DNA of 64,000 bases, taken from NCBI GenBank assembly GCA_015179125.1, contig WHVA01000033.1:310001-374000 (forward strand), read 5' to 3'. This document shows, piece after piece, positions 43,501-52,869 of the stretch. The first letter of the stretch is position 1. The number at the start of each line of letters is the position of its first letter. Position numbers and translations under genes: made by a program. The stretch comes from Gautieria morchelliformis. Its lineage: Eukaryota; Basidiomycota; Agaricomycetes; Gomphales; Gomphaceae. The notes under the pieces are model-generated. The model did no database searches. It was not told the origin of the DNA and was given only the letters and a program-made list of their open reading frames with translations.

Positions 43501-45570
43501 AATAAATAAATCAGGGGGACCCTTCTTTGTTGTAATGGCCAGGGAGTTCTGGCAGTTTTGATTCATGTCCCGTGTACTTCCTTGAAATGTCGCAGGCAGA
43601 ATGACTTTTATGCCCAAGCTGTTTGCATCTCCAATGTCAATGTCCAAGCCTCCATATGAATCTACCATCTGGTTATACTGCTCAGCACGCAGAGTGTGTT
43701 GATTGGCCCTGATCCACCTCAGTCTGCTTTGCTCTGCAGCAGCCCAGGAGTCTACAATGTACTGCTGGAACAATTTGCCACCACGCAGGAGTGTTGTAGG
43801 TTCTCTCTCTCTCTGGAACAGACGATATGCATGGTACTGTATTTGGGTGACCTGTCTCCATCTGTTTGGATTGGGATTGGCCTGCCGAGCACGCTCTGGC
43901 TCATAGTAAGGAATACCTGGTTCCCATCCCAACTCTCCCTTGGGAAAGAGCAAGACATAGTGCAGCGAGGCATAGTTTGCATTGGTATCCAATACCCTTC
44001 TGAAAGGTCCACCTCTGAGCTGGACAATAATATCCCTAGGTCCAGGGTCGATGCCATCTCCAGGAAGAACGACTGCAATCTCATCTGCAGTTGGGACATT
44101 ATATCTCCTAGGATCCCTGTGTGCCCTGTACGTGAGCCTTGCCTGGATGTCACCATTCTGTTCTTGAGCTCTGAGCCTCTCAGCTGCTTGTTTATATGTG
44201 CGCACATGAGGATTGCATAGCAGGAGCATTTCCTGCAAGTCTCCCATGATAGTTGGAGACAGACGCTCATTACGATTTTTTCTCTTTGCCAAAGCCAGTG
44301 CAGGATCATATATGTAAAGCTGGGCATACTTTGGATCGTGTTCATTGTCAGGGAGGAGAGAGCCATGGAGATGATACAGTTCACCCTGTAGCTTGAGCAC
44401 ATATGGACCACGACCCTCCCAAAGCAAATCTTGGTCAAAGTCGGCCCCCACAGAAGTGAATGCAAATGCAGCAATATACTGCCTGATATTCTGGCGAAAT
44501 CCTTTTGCCTCAGGGTCCAGGCCTTCTAAGAGCTGTTTCAATGGCTGAGGGGGCTCTGGCAGGTCTTCCAGCTGCACCTTTCCTTCCATACAGCAATCAC
44601 CAAATCTGGGCCGCACATTTGAGGATTTCTGCAGACGTTCTGCCCTCCAGTGTAATGCTCCACAGTCAGGGCAGGGAATAACCATGGGACCCAAATCATG
44701 ACGCTGCACATCTGCCTCAATTATTCTAGAGTGACCAAGTGGAAGAGGAGGAGGAGGTCGCTGAGGACGCTGCCGAGGTACAGGGAGCGGCTGAGGAGGT
44801 GCAGGGAGCAGCTGAGGAGGTGCAGGGAGCGGCTGAGGAGGTTCAGGGAGTGGCTGGGGAGGCTGAGGAGGTGCAGGGAGCGGCTGAGGAGGTGCAGGGA
44901 GTCGCTGAAGAGGCCGCAAAAGTGCAGGGAGTAGCGGCGGCATTGGTCTTATTGCATTGGCCTGAGCACGCAATGCTGCCACTCCTGCAGAACCTACTAC
45001 AGGAGGTCTAGGAGCTGGTTGTACAGGTGCTTGCCTGTGTCTTCCCAAGGGCTGTGCTGGGATAGGCTGTATCCCAGCAGCCTGAGCACGCAAATCTGCC
45101 ACCGCTGTAGAGCCTACCACCGGATGTCCAATTCCAGCTGCCTGAGCACGCAACTGAGCAATAGCCGCTGAACCTACTACGGGAGCAGGCTGTACAGGGT
45201 CTGGCCTATTTCTTCTCAGGGGCTGTAATGGTGGGATAACTGCTAACTGTGCATGAAGGGCTGCCACCTGCTCTCCAGGACTGAGATTAGGAGGACGCGA
45301 TGGTCCTGCAAGCATAGGAGGACGTGATGGCCCGGCCACAGGTTGTTGAAAAGGATCAGCGACATTGCTTCTAGGAGGAGGGTGGGGGATGGCAAAAGGC
45401 TGTGGTGGAGGGGGTGGCTGGTCCTGAGCTCTGACAGCAGAAGCAGCAAGTGCACGCGCTCTCCGATCAGTGGGCGACGTCATATGACCCTCCTGCTCCT
45501 CCCTCGCCCTTTCACGCTCCTGCTGACAATTTCTCTCTGGAGTAGATGGATCCCTGAGAAATGCAGGCAT
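40549..45570 (-). CDS. Helitron Rep-helicase (HUH endonuclease + PIF1-type helicase)
   Basis: 1673 residues, one open frame. The N-terminal 300 residues include Pro-rich repeats (PPQPLPAPPQPL) and a CPDCGALHW zinc-like motif. The Helitron-like N domain and Rep follow: ITTKKGPPDLFITMTANPKW, the metal-binding HUH motif GLPHMHLLTW near residue 755, and tyrosines in KYIHKYLYKGHD near 893. The helicase has Walker A GSGGAGKSF near 1243, IWDEAAM, GGDFQQTLPI, INKSQGQSLG, and ends VSRGTNWNRVKVLLEEG. It would nick, unwind and transfer one strand in rolling-circle transposition. No stop or frameshift was seen, so this is the best candidate for an active transposition protein here. The start at 45570 is the first ATG of the frame. 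Confidence 0.95.
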   Translation of the reverse strand: MPAFLRDPSTPERNCQQERERAREEQEGHMTSPTDRRARALAASAVRAQDQPPPPPQPFAIPHPPPRSNVADPFQQPVAGPSRPPMLAGPSRPPNLSPGEQVAALHAQLAVIPPLQPLRRNRPDPVQPAPVVGSAAIAQLRAQAAGIGHPVVGSTAVADLRAQAAGIQPIPAQPLGRHRQAPVQPAPRPPVVGSAGVAALRAQANAIRPMPPLLPALLRPLQRLPAPPQPLPAPPQPPQPLPEPPQPLPAPPQLLPAPPQPLPVPRQRPQRPPPPLPLGHSRIIEADVQRHDLGPMVIPCPDCGALHWRAERLQKSSNVRPRFGDCCMEGKVQLEDLPEPPQPLKQLLEGLDPEAKGFRQNIRQYIAAFAFTSVGADFDQDLLWEGRGPYVLKLQGELYHLHGSLLPDNEHDPKYAQLYIYDPALALAKRKNRNERLSPTIMGDLQEMLLLCNPHVRTYKQAAERLRAQEQNGDIQARLTYRAHRDPRRYNVPTADEIAVVLPGDGIDPGPRDIIVQLRGGPFRRVLDTNANYASLHYVLLFPKGELGWEPGIPYYEPERARQANPNPNRWRQVTQIQYHAYRLFQREREPTTLLRGGKLFQQYIVDSWAAAEQSRLRWIRANQHTLRAEQYNQMVDSYGGLDIDIGDANSLGIKVILPATFQGSTRDMNQNCQNSLAITTKKGPPDLFITMTANPKWDEIVAELLPGQTAQDRPDLVSRVFHLKKKYLIDLIVKDKIFGETVARVHTIEFQKRGLPHMHLLTWFDRESKVKHPHEVDSMISAEFPDPETHPVLYQLVCELMTHGPCGQMNPNAPCMENGKCKKNFPKPFCEETIVNVDGYPKYRRRNDGRLHNVRGDMLDNRWVGPYSPLLLLKLQCHINLEFTFSVRCVKYIHKYLYKGHDQTMMEFGVNHDEIKKYLDARYVSAHEACWRLLEREIHTQVPAVMALPVHEKDHHTIIFDPNEDVDNILIRAEAKKTPLMAYFEANDMYPEARDLLYVEFPEQFTWKSEEKVWTPCQGGYSIGRLHFASPKSGERFFVRTLLTVVKGARSFEELRSVDGIQYATYKEACRARGLLDDDQELRLCLQEASAMKTGAQLRHLFATILGHCNPSQPGRLWDGFKEHICDDLRHQLQIRHRMHDPQDDQVYDFGLFLLDKILQQGGMSLSSFDDMPRVAGEWEALIGNRFIAEQRDYDPVEEREKADEEVPKLNMGQRSAHDQILRSALTKDAQGKPDGQMFFVTGSGGAGKSFMWNTLIHSCRAESLIVIAVASYAMAALILTKGTTSHSMLGIPIPVHERSLSSIRKNSDKADMLRKASLLIWDEAAMQHRHAIEAIDRTLRDFLDQHDRPFGGITVTFGGDFQQTLPIVPKGSKEDIVGATLQKSYLWPKIKVLHLTENMRVRNDPDRARFAEWLQNVGQGKDLPLDHTLSLPQHMVCGPGIEDLIQEIYPGIGNPVPARDDYFLERAILCARNTEVNEINSMVFREFPGDAQVLHCANSITESDDADKYPAEYLNSIEMGSLPPARLEVKPGMPLMLLRNLDQRQGLCNGTRLRLVRMNIRVLEVRIISGPRAGNIAFIPRIIIKPSEGELPFVLQRRQFPVRLAFAMTINKSQGQSLGTVGLDLRYPVFGHGQLYVGVSRGTNWNRVKVLLEEGVQTTNIVYEDVLLRAP
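44750..44935 (-). repeat. coding minisatellite, Pro-rich
   Basis: Tandem units of GAGGTGCAGGGAGCGGCT (18 bp) on the plus strand encode repeated PPQPLPAP in the Helitron protein N-terminus. Confidence 0.8.
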
Positions 45571-45939
45571 AAGCTTAGGGGAACAATCAAGCTACCACAA
45601 TTCAACTTACATTTGCAAGCAGATGCAGCTGTTGTTAATTTTTCTTGGGCAAAGTCAGGGGAATTTATTAATTTCTAATTAAAATAAAATAAATAAATGT
45701 CAGATGGCTCACACCAGAGCACAGAGAAATCTATACGTACCAAGGATGGGACTGAGAATTTGTTTGTTAGGCAAAGTCAAGGGAATTTATGATTTTCTAT
45801 TTAAAATAAAATAAATGTCAGATGGCTCACAGCAGACCAAAGAGAAATATATACGTACCAAGGAAGGGACGGGGAAATTGTTCGATGAAAATATCCAAGT
45901 CTTCTTCGGCTATCCAACTGGAATAATTCCAGTAAAAGG

Positions 45940-45988
45940 TCTTGGTCCTGGTCCTGGTCCTGGTCCTGGTCCTGGTCCTGGTCCTGGG
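45940..45988 (+). repeat. GGTCCT hexanucleotide repeat
   Basis: About seven to eight perfect copies of GGTCCT in the 5' leader region of Helitron A. Confidence 0.9.
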
Positions 45989-46425
45989 GAGATGTCTTCT
46001 TCAGCCACCAGTAGTGCAAGTCAACACTAAGAGAACTGCAATGCAATTGTGGCTCCCTCTAAGGCAGCCTGGGATGACTACCTGGCTCCTTAGCAGAGAA
46101 AAAGCTGCCCCACTGAAGAGGTCAACCCCAATAGTTCACTGCAGAGATCTCCATGGGAAGAGATCTTTTGTGTTCTACACTATAATCTTTTGTGTTCTAC
46201 ACTATATAGGCTATCTATTAATTCACTCTCATGCAATTTTATTCTATCTAGTGGGCAGAGAGGAGAGGAGGGTGGTGGTGGAGTGCGCAGACGCGGCTGC
46301 GCAGCGTTCTGCCAGCGCGTTCTGCCAGCTCAGCGCAGGGTTGAGCGCTGGAGCCGGAAGATCGGCGTGAACCGCCAGGAGCTCACGGCTGCGCCGCTCG
46401 CGCTCCAGGTTCACGCCGGTCTGCT

Positions 46426-46437
46426 GGTCACGTGACC
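46426..46437. repeat. GGTCACGTGACC palindrome near Helitron A 5' end
   Basis: 12-bp perfect palindrome about 100 bp inside the 5' end. The same core occurs about 130 bp inside Helitron B (40246-40257). It could be a binding site for Rep or for an E-box factor. Confidence 0.6.
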
Positions 46438-46535
46438 GCTGCGCAGCGTTGGTGCTCGCAGCTGACATAAGTTTTACGTAATATTATTTGTAAGCGTGCC
46501 CACAACCTCCCACCGTGCTACTTTCACCTATAGGA

Positions 46536-47155
46536 ATATCTACTTGGGTCATTCCACGAATAGTTAACCTAATGCACGACTGCGTGGAGTCCGAAACCCT
46601 GAGAACAGGATTATAGAGTCTACAATGTGTCAAAAACGTTGATACCAGATCGCATCCAAGGCACAGCTGTTCAGCAAATGCGTCTGAGAAGCAACGACCA
46701 ACACCTCGCAGATCACAGGAAAAGAAGCCTGGGTTAAGCGGTTGGATTTCAAATACAACGGCTGTGCTCTCAACAATCCAAATAGATACGATAGAATCGG
46801 AGAAGAGGAAGGGAAGTGACGCACTTGATCCACTCATATTCGGTAGAATCACACCCATCTTTCCATTCCATCGATTGCACGATCCCTGGTGTCATTAGGC
46901 AAACTCAGTATTTTGATGTAAGTCACTTCCCGGTGCCCAATTTGAAGGCGTCAGGGCTTCAGGGAGCAGTCAAATGTTGACCATTGCACAGAAGCCCGAG
47001 AAAATATTCCCAGTGTACATGAGCGCCGCGCCAAAGTGCCATGGCATCGGGGTAAACGTTTCCTGGCATGCCTCTATTTACGGACTCGTGGAAGGATGGC
47101 GCAGCCGAGGACAGCTTCGACCTGTGAAGGCTTGCAAGTAACACGTGTCTGCTGT
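46536..47155 (-). repeat. left arm of an old inverted duplication
   Basis: Reads, inverted, like 49470-50150. Examples are the shared GTGTCAAAAACGTT-type block near 46630/50045 and AATATTTTCTCG (inverted) near 47000/49615. By eye roughly four bases in five agree. It starts exactly at the Helitron A 5' boundary. Confidence 0.75.
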
Positions 47156-47302
47156 ATTCGGGGAAGCGAGTGCCGCAGTCTCGGCGTGTCTATGTGTTGA
47201 TGTGCTGTGGAGGCGACGCGTCATCGTATGAGTTCTGTATTATGTAATATATATACAGTTCCATCGGCCTTGCCTATCACCATCTGCGTCTGCGTTCTAA
47301 CA

Positions 47303-47314
47303 GGTTATGGGCCC
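47303..47314 (+). promoter_or_regulatory. PBS of the gag-only element
   Basis: GGTTATGGGCCC directly after the 5' LTR, complementary to the initiator tRNA-Met anticodon arm. Confidence 0.8.
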
Positions 47315-47334
47315 CGCCCTTGCCTAATCTGCGC

Positions 47335-47397
47335 CTATCTGTGTTAATCTGCGTTAATCTGTGTTAATCTGCGTTAATCTGTGTTAATCTGTGCACA
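47335..47397 (+). repeat. TAATCTGYGT tandem repeat in the leader
   Basis: Five to six copies of a 10-bp unit alternating TAATCTGCGT and TAATCTGTGT between PBS and gag. Confidence 0.8.
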
Positions 47398-47454
47398 TGT
47401 CCGTGCCAGTATCTGTGTTTTCCCAATATCTCTAAATTCCCTTTTCCAACAACC

Positions 47455-48522
47455 ATGAATTCCATCCATAACTTAATCTCAGGCATTGCCAAACTCACAC
47501 GTTCACCGTCAAATTGGTCAACATGGCGAAAGGACGCCGAAGTCATCCTCGAGACGGAGGACCTTTTTGGGATGGTTCATGGCAGTACTACTCAACCTGT
47601 GGACCCCGCCCAACTACTATTATGGCGGAAACGAAACAAACGCGCTTACGCTATCATCTATCTTCTCGTCAATCCTGACGAATGACACATCATCACACAG
47701 GTTTCTTTCGGTTCAGAAGCCTAGTCCCTGTTGAAGGAAGAATTTGAAAAGGACGTCGCGTCGAACCGTCTCAATCTGTGCAGCAATTTCTACAACGTCA
47801 CTCATGACCCGTCAAAACCAGTTACTGAGTTTATCAACACTATTCAATCCATCTCCCATCAACTTGCCGCTATAAAACACCCCCTTCACGAGACAGAAAT
47901 CACCGACATGGTTCTCCTCCGCCTCCACGAATCCTTCACCCCCGTACTATCGGCACTTATCACACGTAAAGAAGAGCCGAAGCTAAATGAAATCATAGCT
48001 TCTCTTAAGGAACACGAAGCCCACATGGTAATGACAAGTTACTTACCTAATGGAACCAGTGGGAGCGACGAAACCAACGGCGAACGACTATATTTCGCAG
48101 GGAAACAGCGGAAGCAAGGGGGGATAAGGAAGTCAGCATCGAAGGGCACAGAAATTGACTGGGGGAACTCACAAGGTCGAGACGGTGTATGCTTCCGTTG
48201 TGGGTGCGCCGGCCACATTGCAGCAAAATGCATCGCGGACATGCCGCAAGATGTCAAGGATAGCATCGTATCAGGCGCTATGTTTGTGAAGGAAAACGAA
48301 GGAAACCCTACCAATGATGCAACCGAAATAGCTGCGTTCGCCAGGGACAATCCGCATATGTTCGCACTTATGGCAAACGCACTCGGATCTGCTCAGAATG
48401 TTACTGAATACGCTCATCTCACAAATACCATATCATTTTCATCTACTAATCCGGACACTCAGCGGGAGCAAAGCCCAACGGATATTGAAGATCCTGCTTC
48501 CAGCGGCCCAATCCTCCTCTGA
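47455..48522 (+). pseudogene. copia-type gag (UBN2) with zinc knuckle, two stops
   Basis: Starts MNSIHNLISGIAKLTRSPSN with the gag signature WSTWRKDAEVIL and LWRKRNKRAYAIIYL. Two stops (TGA at about 47683 and TAG at about 47728) split it. The rest is open to 48522. Further blocks are FEKDVASNRLNLCSNFYNVT and VTEFINTIQSISHQLAAIKH, then a CCHC knuckle CFRCGCAGHIAAKC near 48190. About 355 codons in total, typical for copia gag alone. The product would coat the element RNA and let it enter particles made by an autonomous partner. Confidence 0.9.
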
Positions 48523-48653
48523 GCCTCCACAGAGTGGGAGTGTTGATGTGCTGTGGAGGCAACACGTCATCGTATGAGTTCTGTATTATGTAATATATAT
48601 ACAGTTCCATCGGCCTTGCCTATCCCCATCTGCGTCTGCGTTCTAACACTATG

Positions 48654-49465
48654 ATGCTGGACGGCGGGGTGGGGTGCGACGAGCGCGAGCGTAGCCCTGG
48701 TGTCGACGAGGATGGGTGCAGTAGCGTGAAAGGCCGCGCAGTGCAGTTCGCGCATAGGGTGAATAGTCTCACGCTGAAAATGACGGGGATGGCTGCGTTC
48801 CAGGCGAATACGAAGGACGTGTTTGAGGCCCCGTGCATTCGAATGACCACTTGAAGGGCTGACTGACCCCACTTTTTTGTGCTTCATCTGATAGTCTACT
48901 AGGTACAAGTGATTATACCCACCCCCGGCTTTGATTGCGAGTGTGATGTCGTGTATTCTATGTATATGTAATGAGCGTGGATTTAGCCATTATGAATTAT
49001 TTCCCGATCTGAAAAATTATCATTCCTTGAGTCTGCATTGGTTAGCGAGTGTTCAAGTCGATTGCTCTGCCTCAAAACAGTGGGGTTCGTAAAACCGAAG
49101 TGTACAGTGAGCGGAACGTCCACAATCCGAATTAACTTGAAGCTTCTGATGCGGAGCAAACATCGTCAAAACGACAATTACCAAGCAGAAGGTGAGTTTG
49201 GTTGTGTCTGATCGTTCCACGTACACATTCCATGGCCTGTAATTGTAAAAATGTTTCCGAGTAGCAAGCAGCATCCCGGTGTCACGACCGTGGGCCGGGC
49301 AGCCGGAGGATCGAGGGAATGTGGGTGTGGCTGAATTGCACGGCAGAGCTCACTGATAATCACTGGAAGTGAGCCTGGCGAATGGTGATTAGTGATGATA
49401 AAGTATTGGGTTCCGAGAGGGTCACGCTCCGGCTCGCTGGCGGTAACATTTCGAAATAGGTACTT
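48654..49465. other. no gene seen
   Basis: A GC-rich stretch at 48655-48855 is open on both strands (about 65 codons) but shows no recognisable domain. The rest has no supported ORF. Confidence 0.4.
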
Positions 49466-49469
49466 TGGA

Positions 49470-50150
49470 ATGCAACAGACACGTGCTACTTACAAACCTT
49501 CACAGGTCGAAGCTGTCCTCAGCAGTGCCATCCTTCCACATCCATAAATAGAGGCACTGCCAGGAAACCTTTTTAAACCCCGATGGCACTTTGGCACTCA
49601 TGTACACCCGGAATATTTTCTCGTGCTTCTGTGATTGCTCAAAACATGGTTAGATATTCTTGGATAGAAGCTAGCGTTTACCCCTCGTGGGTAGGGTGTC
49701 AGGCACGCCTTATTATTGCGACTCGACAGGATCGATCCGAACTTGCTCCCCGACTAGGAGGCCTTGAGCACCGGATATTGGTACACAAATATTTAATTTT
49801 CCAGGACGTGACTTAAACCGAGCCTAATGAGGTCACAATGAACCGAGCCATACCACAATCTATTCCATGTGAAGATGGGTGATTCCCCAGGATACTGGAT
49901 CAAGTGCGTCACTTCCTTTCCTTTTCCCTGTTCCTATCGTCTCTATTCAAATTTGTATCATTGAGAGCACAGCCATTGTATTTGAAATGCTTAACCCATG
50001 ACGCTTGTCCTGTGATCTGCGTGGCGTTGATGCATGCTTCAACGTTTTTGACACGTTGTAAACTCTATAACGCCATTCTCAGCGTATCGGACTCAACGCA
50101 ATCGTGGATTAGGCTGACTATTTGTGGAATGCTCCAAGTAGACATATAAA
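49470..50150 (+). repeat. right arm of the inverted duplication, includes the zinc-finger gene promoter
   Basis: Inverse counterpart of 46536-47155. It ends at the TATA region of the gene that starts at 50194. Confidence 0.75.
50143..50150 (+). promoter_or_regulatory. TATA box of the zinc-finger gene
   Basis: CATATAAAGG about 45-50 bp before the ATG at 50194, leaving room for a short 5' leader. The left duplication arm stops at the equivalent point. Confidence 0.5.
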
Positions 50151-50193
50151 GGGCATGCGTTCGTTTCCTTACCGCAACATACTCTGATCCCAG

Positions 50194-51917
50194 ATGGCGT
50201 CCGACACCAGCTACACGCACTATAGCAGTGATGAGGTCTCGGCCGCATACGCCACCCCAGCACCTGTCGACCCACAAGCATGGCTGTTAGAGTATCAGCT
50301 AGAGCAACTTGTTGGAGGCACCTCGGTCCCCCCAGATTGGACTGATGACGCCGGTCAACCCTCTCAGTATGTTTCGCCAGGTTCTGTCAGAGTGAAGAAA
50401 AGCTCACTGGCTCACACACAGACATGCGCCGCTTCTGACAGCAGACGGGTTTGTTCCACAGGTTCTACCATGTGTTGCCGGTGGACCAGTCGAAGAATGT
50501 CCACCAGGGACGGAACATGTCCCATACGACTTGGCTGGTCAGATATGCTCAGATTATGGGTAGGGACAAGCATCCTATGGCACGCTATACCAGTACTCAC
50601 CTTTTCTCAAGCGGCCAACAGGAATGGCAGCATTGCGCACCGCCGATAGGCAACATCGACCAGGTTTACGGCGACAGGATACTCCAGAACAGCGCAGGGG
50701 TCAGCAGTGCTCGCTCAGAGTACCGTTCCATCCGGCAGGGCATACCCTACACCAGTTGTGATGTAGGTCACGAAGAGCCTGTGTCGGACATGCCGTACCG
50801 CGTGGCTCATCACACTGGCTCCGAGCCAGTGTGGCCGCTTGTCGAGTCGACAAGCTCACTTATCGGTTATCGTGTGGAGGAGTATGCTTTCGGGTAAGCA
50901 CATTTCCGTTATACGTGACAATAGCAAATATCTGACATGTTTATAAGGGGTCCAGACACAGGACCCAGTTTTCTACCGCAAGTAGCCCATGCCAACAATG
51001 CTTCTGAGCTTGGCGCAGAAGAGCTTGGGCCGATCGTATTCCACGCGACTCCCAGTGGTCAGACAGGCCAGACCTTCAGCTTATCAGCCTTGATGGAATA
51101 TCTTGGGTAGGCAAATATTTTTCATGGATGTAATAGCACATATCTGATCTAGTTCTCAAGCGATCAAGATATTAGAGGTTTTTACCTCCCGTCGGGAAAT
51201 GTGCCATACAGTGACAATGGTACACTACCATATCAGGGAACGTCCTATGATAGCGGAGGGAGAAACTACACAGATGGTGGGCAGAACATGTGCGTGGCTT
51301 CGCGTGTGTTCGACAGACAGAGACATGACCCTGACGCATGCTATAGGCCCACCATCCAAAACAAACAAAATTATTACAACCAAGGGGTGGCGTGGACTAC
51401 CATGGCCACCCCACCGGCAGCAAATGTTGCCAGCTTGGAGATGGTGGGATCTCTGACAATGCAGTCAGATCCAGTACCTTCCTCTCCAAGCCCGCACCCC
51501 AAGTCGGCAAATAACGTCGACGGCGATGGGGAGCATACGGAGATGGCACAGCACTCACACCAGTTCCGGTTGGACAGTGGATGCGGCAAGACATGCGGCG
51601 CAAATATTTCCATAAACCGCAAACGGCACTTCAAGTCCCACCTCAGGCGTGAGCTTAGGCGCATTAAGAATGGGCCAATGGACCTATCTGGTGCGAAGAT
51701 AATCAAATCTGAGGCTGACCTTCGCCGTGCGGAGGAGCTGGAGGTGCCATGCCCCTACGGGTGCACAATATATGGTTTGCCGACGACGTACGCCCGGAAG
51801 GCTAATCTTCGGCGACATCTGGAGCAGACGTGCTGGAAGCCGCTCAGCGACAAGGAGATAGCTGACATGGCCACAAAAGCCTTTTCACGCAAAGGCAAGA
51901 CGTCGCGGAGAACATGA
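50194..51917 (+). CDS. zinc-finger protein, four exons, 506 residues
   Basis: Best model: exons 50194-50366, 50462-50893, 50948-51106 and 51161-51917. Donors are GTATGT, GTAAGC and GTAGGC, acceptors CACAG, ATAAG and TCAAG. Introns are 95, 54 and 54 nt and phases agree. The protein starts MASDTSYTHYSSDEVSAAYA, is polar and Tyr/Ser-rich for about 360 residues, and ends with two Cys/His clusters: CGKTC...HFKSH (C-x3-C-x10-H-x3-H) and CPYGC...RRHLEQTC (C-x3-C-x17-H-x4-C), with basic stretches (HLRRELRRIKNG). This suggests a nuclear DNA-binding regulator. No stop or shift was found, so it is probably a living host gene. Family not recognised. Its promoter is part of an inverted duplication. Confidence 0.75.
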
Positions 51918-51929
51918 GGGTATTCAACG

Positions 51930-52860
51930 AGTTGGCCTATATGAAATTTGAGAAACAGGTGCTCGTAGAAGGCATGCATCCCATACCGACCAATTCATTG
52001 AAATTTGAGAGCCTGATGCAAATTGCCTCACTGGCTCATATGATGAACGATTGAAATCAGAAGATACCGCACTTGAGCAGCATTGGCCGCGGCTGGCCGC
52101 CACATGGGCCGGTCACGTGTGACCCATGCGGGTCTGAACGATCGATTTTCCACCCACACCCATATTTTGCGTGCTCGAAATCGGTTTGCCGCAGAGGACC
52201 GCTCGTATACAGAGGCTATGGCAGCATCTCTGCCAATTCGGCTATCCATGGTACCTTACCGCTGCGTACTCCGTCTTGCTCCGTACAGCATACCTTTATT
52301 CCCATATAAAACTGCTTATATTTGTCCTGAAGGGACACTTCCTATCCATCTTACTGTAAGCCCCGCGTTGCGGGAGCATGGTCAATTCCTGTGCAACCTT
52401 AATTAGTGTGCGTACTCAACTTTCTTCCGGATGTCTACTTATACTATGGTTCTCATTGACGACTCAACCCGAAAGGCACACTTGATTTCTGTGCCTGAAT
52501 GCACGCAGGATTTGCACAATAGAGACTTGAGTATGATGGTAAATATCGCACAATTACCGAAGGAAGCACAGCAGCGCAGTGGTTCCCCAACTGACCCCTC
52601 TAATCCGTGCATCACTCTTACATGGCGACACACGTATACCTGGTGGCTGTCCAAGCATTCCAATTTGCTTGGAACCATTGTAGGAGAGAGACATCTACCA
52701 ACAATTTCTTCCATTATTCAAAGTTTGAGGACCCACAAGCAGTTGGGGGTCTCAATGGGACTGGCCGCGCAATATCCATTCCTATCAGTCTGCGACTTTG
52801 CGTTGGACCGGGTCCCATTTCAACATGCGCTGTAGCACATTCTCCCATATATCTTAAACA
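51930..52860. other. 3' flank; no further gene resolved
   Basis: Short ORFs only. Part of 52430-52860 may hold the decayed 3' end of the F-box gene on the minus strand, but I could not assemble it. Confidence 0.4.
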
Positions 52861-52869
52861 ATGTACGCA

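Larger units (their letters stand above)
40386..46535 (-). mobile_element. autonomous Helitron (Helitron A), 6.1 kb
   Basis: Carries the 1673-codon Rep/helicase. The 3' terminus on the minus strand is a hairpin CCCGCGCGAAGCACGGG, then TACCCAC and CTAG (40389-40386), followed by T. The 5' end is inferred at 46535 (TCCTATAGGTGAAAG), aligned to the start of Helitron B. Similarity to the inverted duplication begins at 46536, which supports this boundary. The base before it is T rather than the usual A, so the 5' end could be off by one or two bases. Confidence 0.85.
47195..48648 (+). mobile_element. gag-only copia element (TR-GAG type), 1.45 kb
   Basis: 108-bp LTRs at 47195-47302 and 48541-48648, with the target duplication CTATG at 47190-47194 and 48649-48653. 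The PBS GGTTATGGGCCC is at 47303-47314, identical to that of the copia element at 13957-18448. The purine tract AGAGTGGGAG precedes the 3' LTR. The interior codes only for gag. It lacks integrase and RT, so it must move with enzymes from another element. The LTRs differ at three positions, two of them G to A in CpG. Confidence 0.93.

Noticed and set aside
44698-45011. Glu/Arg-rich plus-strand ORFs
   Set aside because: Antisense reading of the Pro-rich minisatellite of the Helitron protein.
48651-48854. 67-codon GC-rich plus-strand ORF after the gag-only element
   Set aside because: Open on both strands, no domain, and the start overlaps the target duplication. Coding status cannot be supported.
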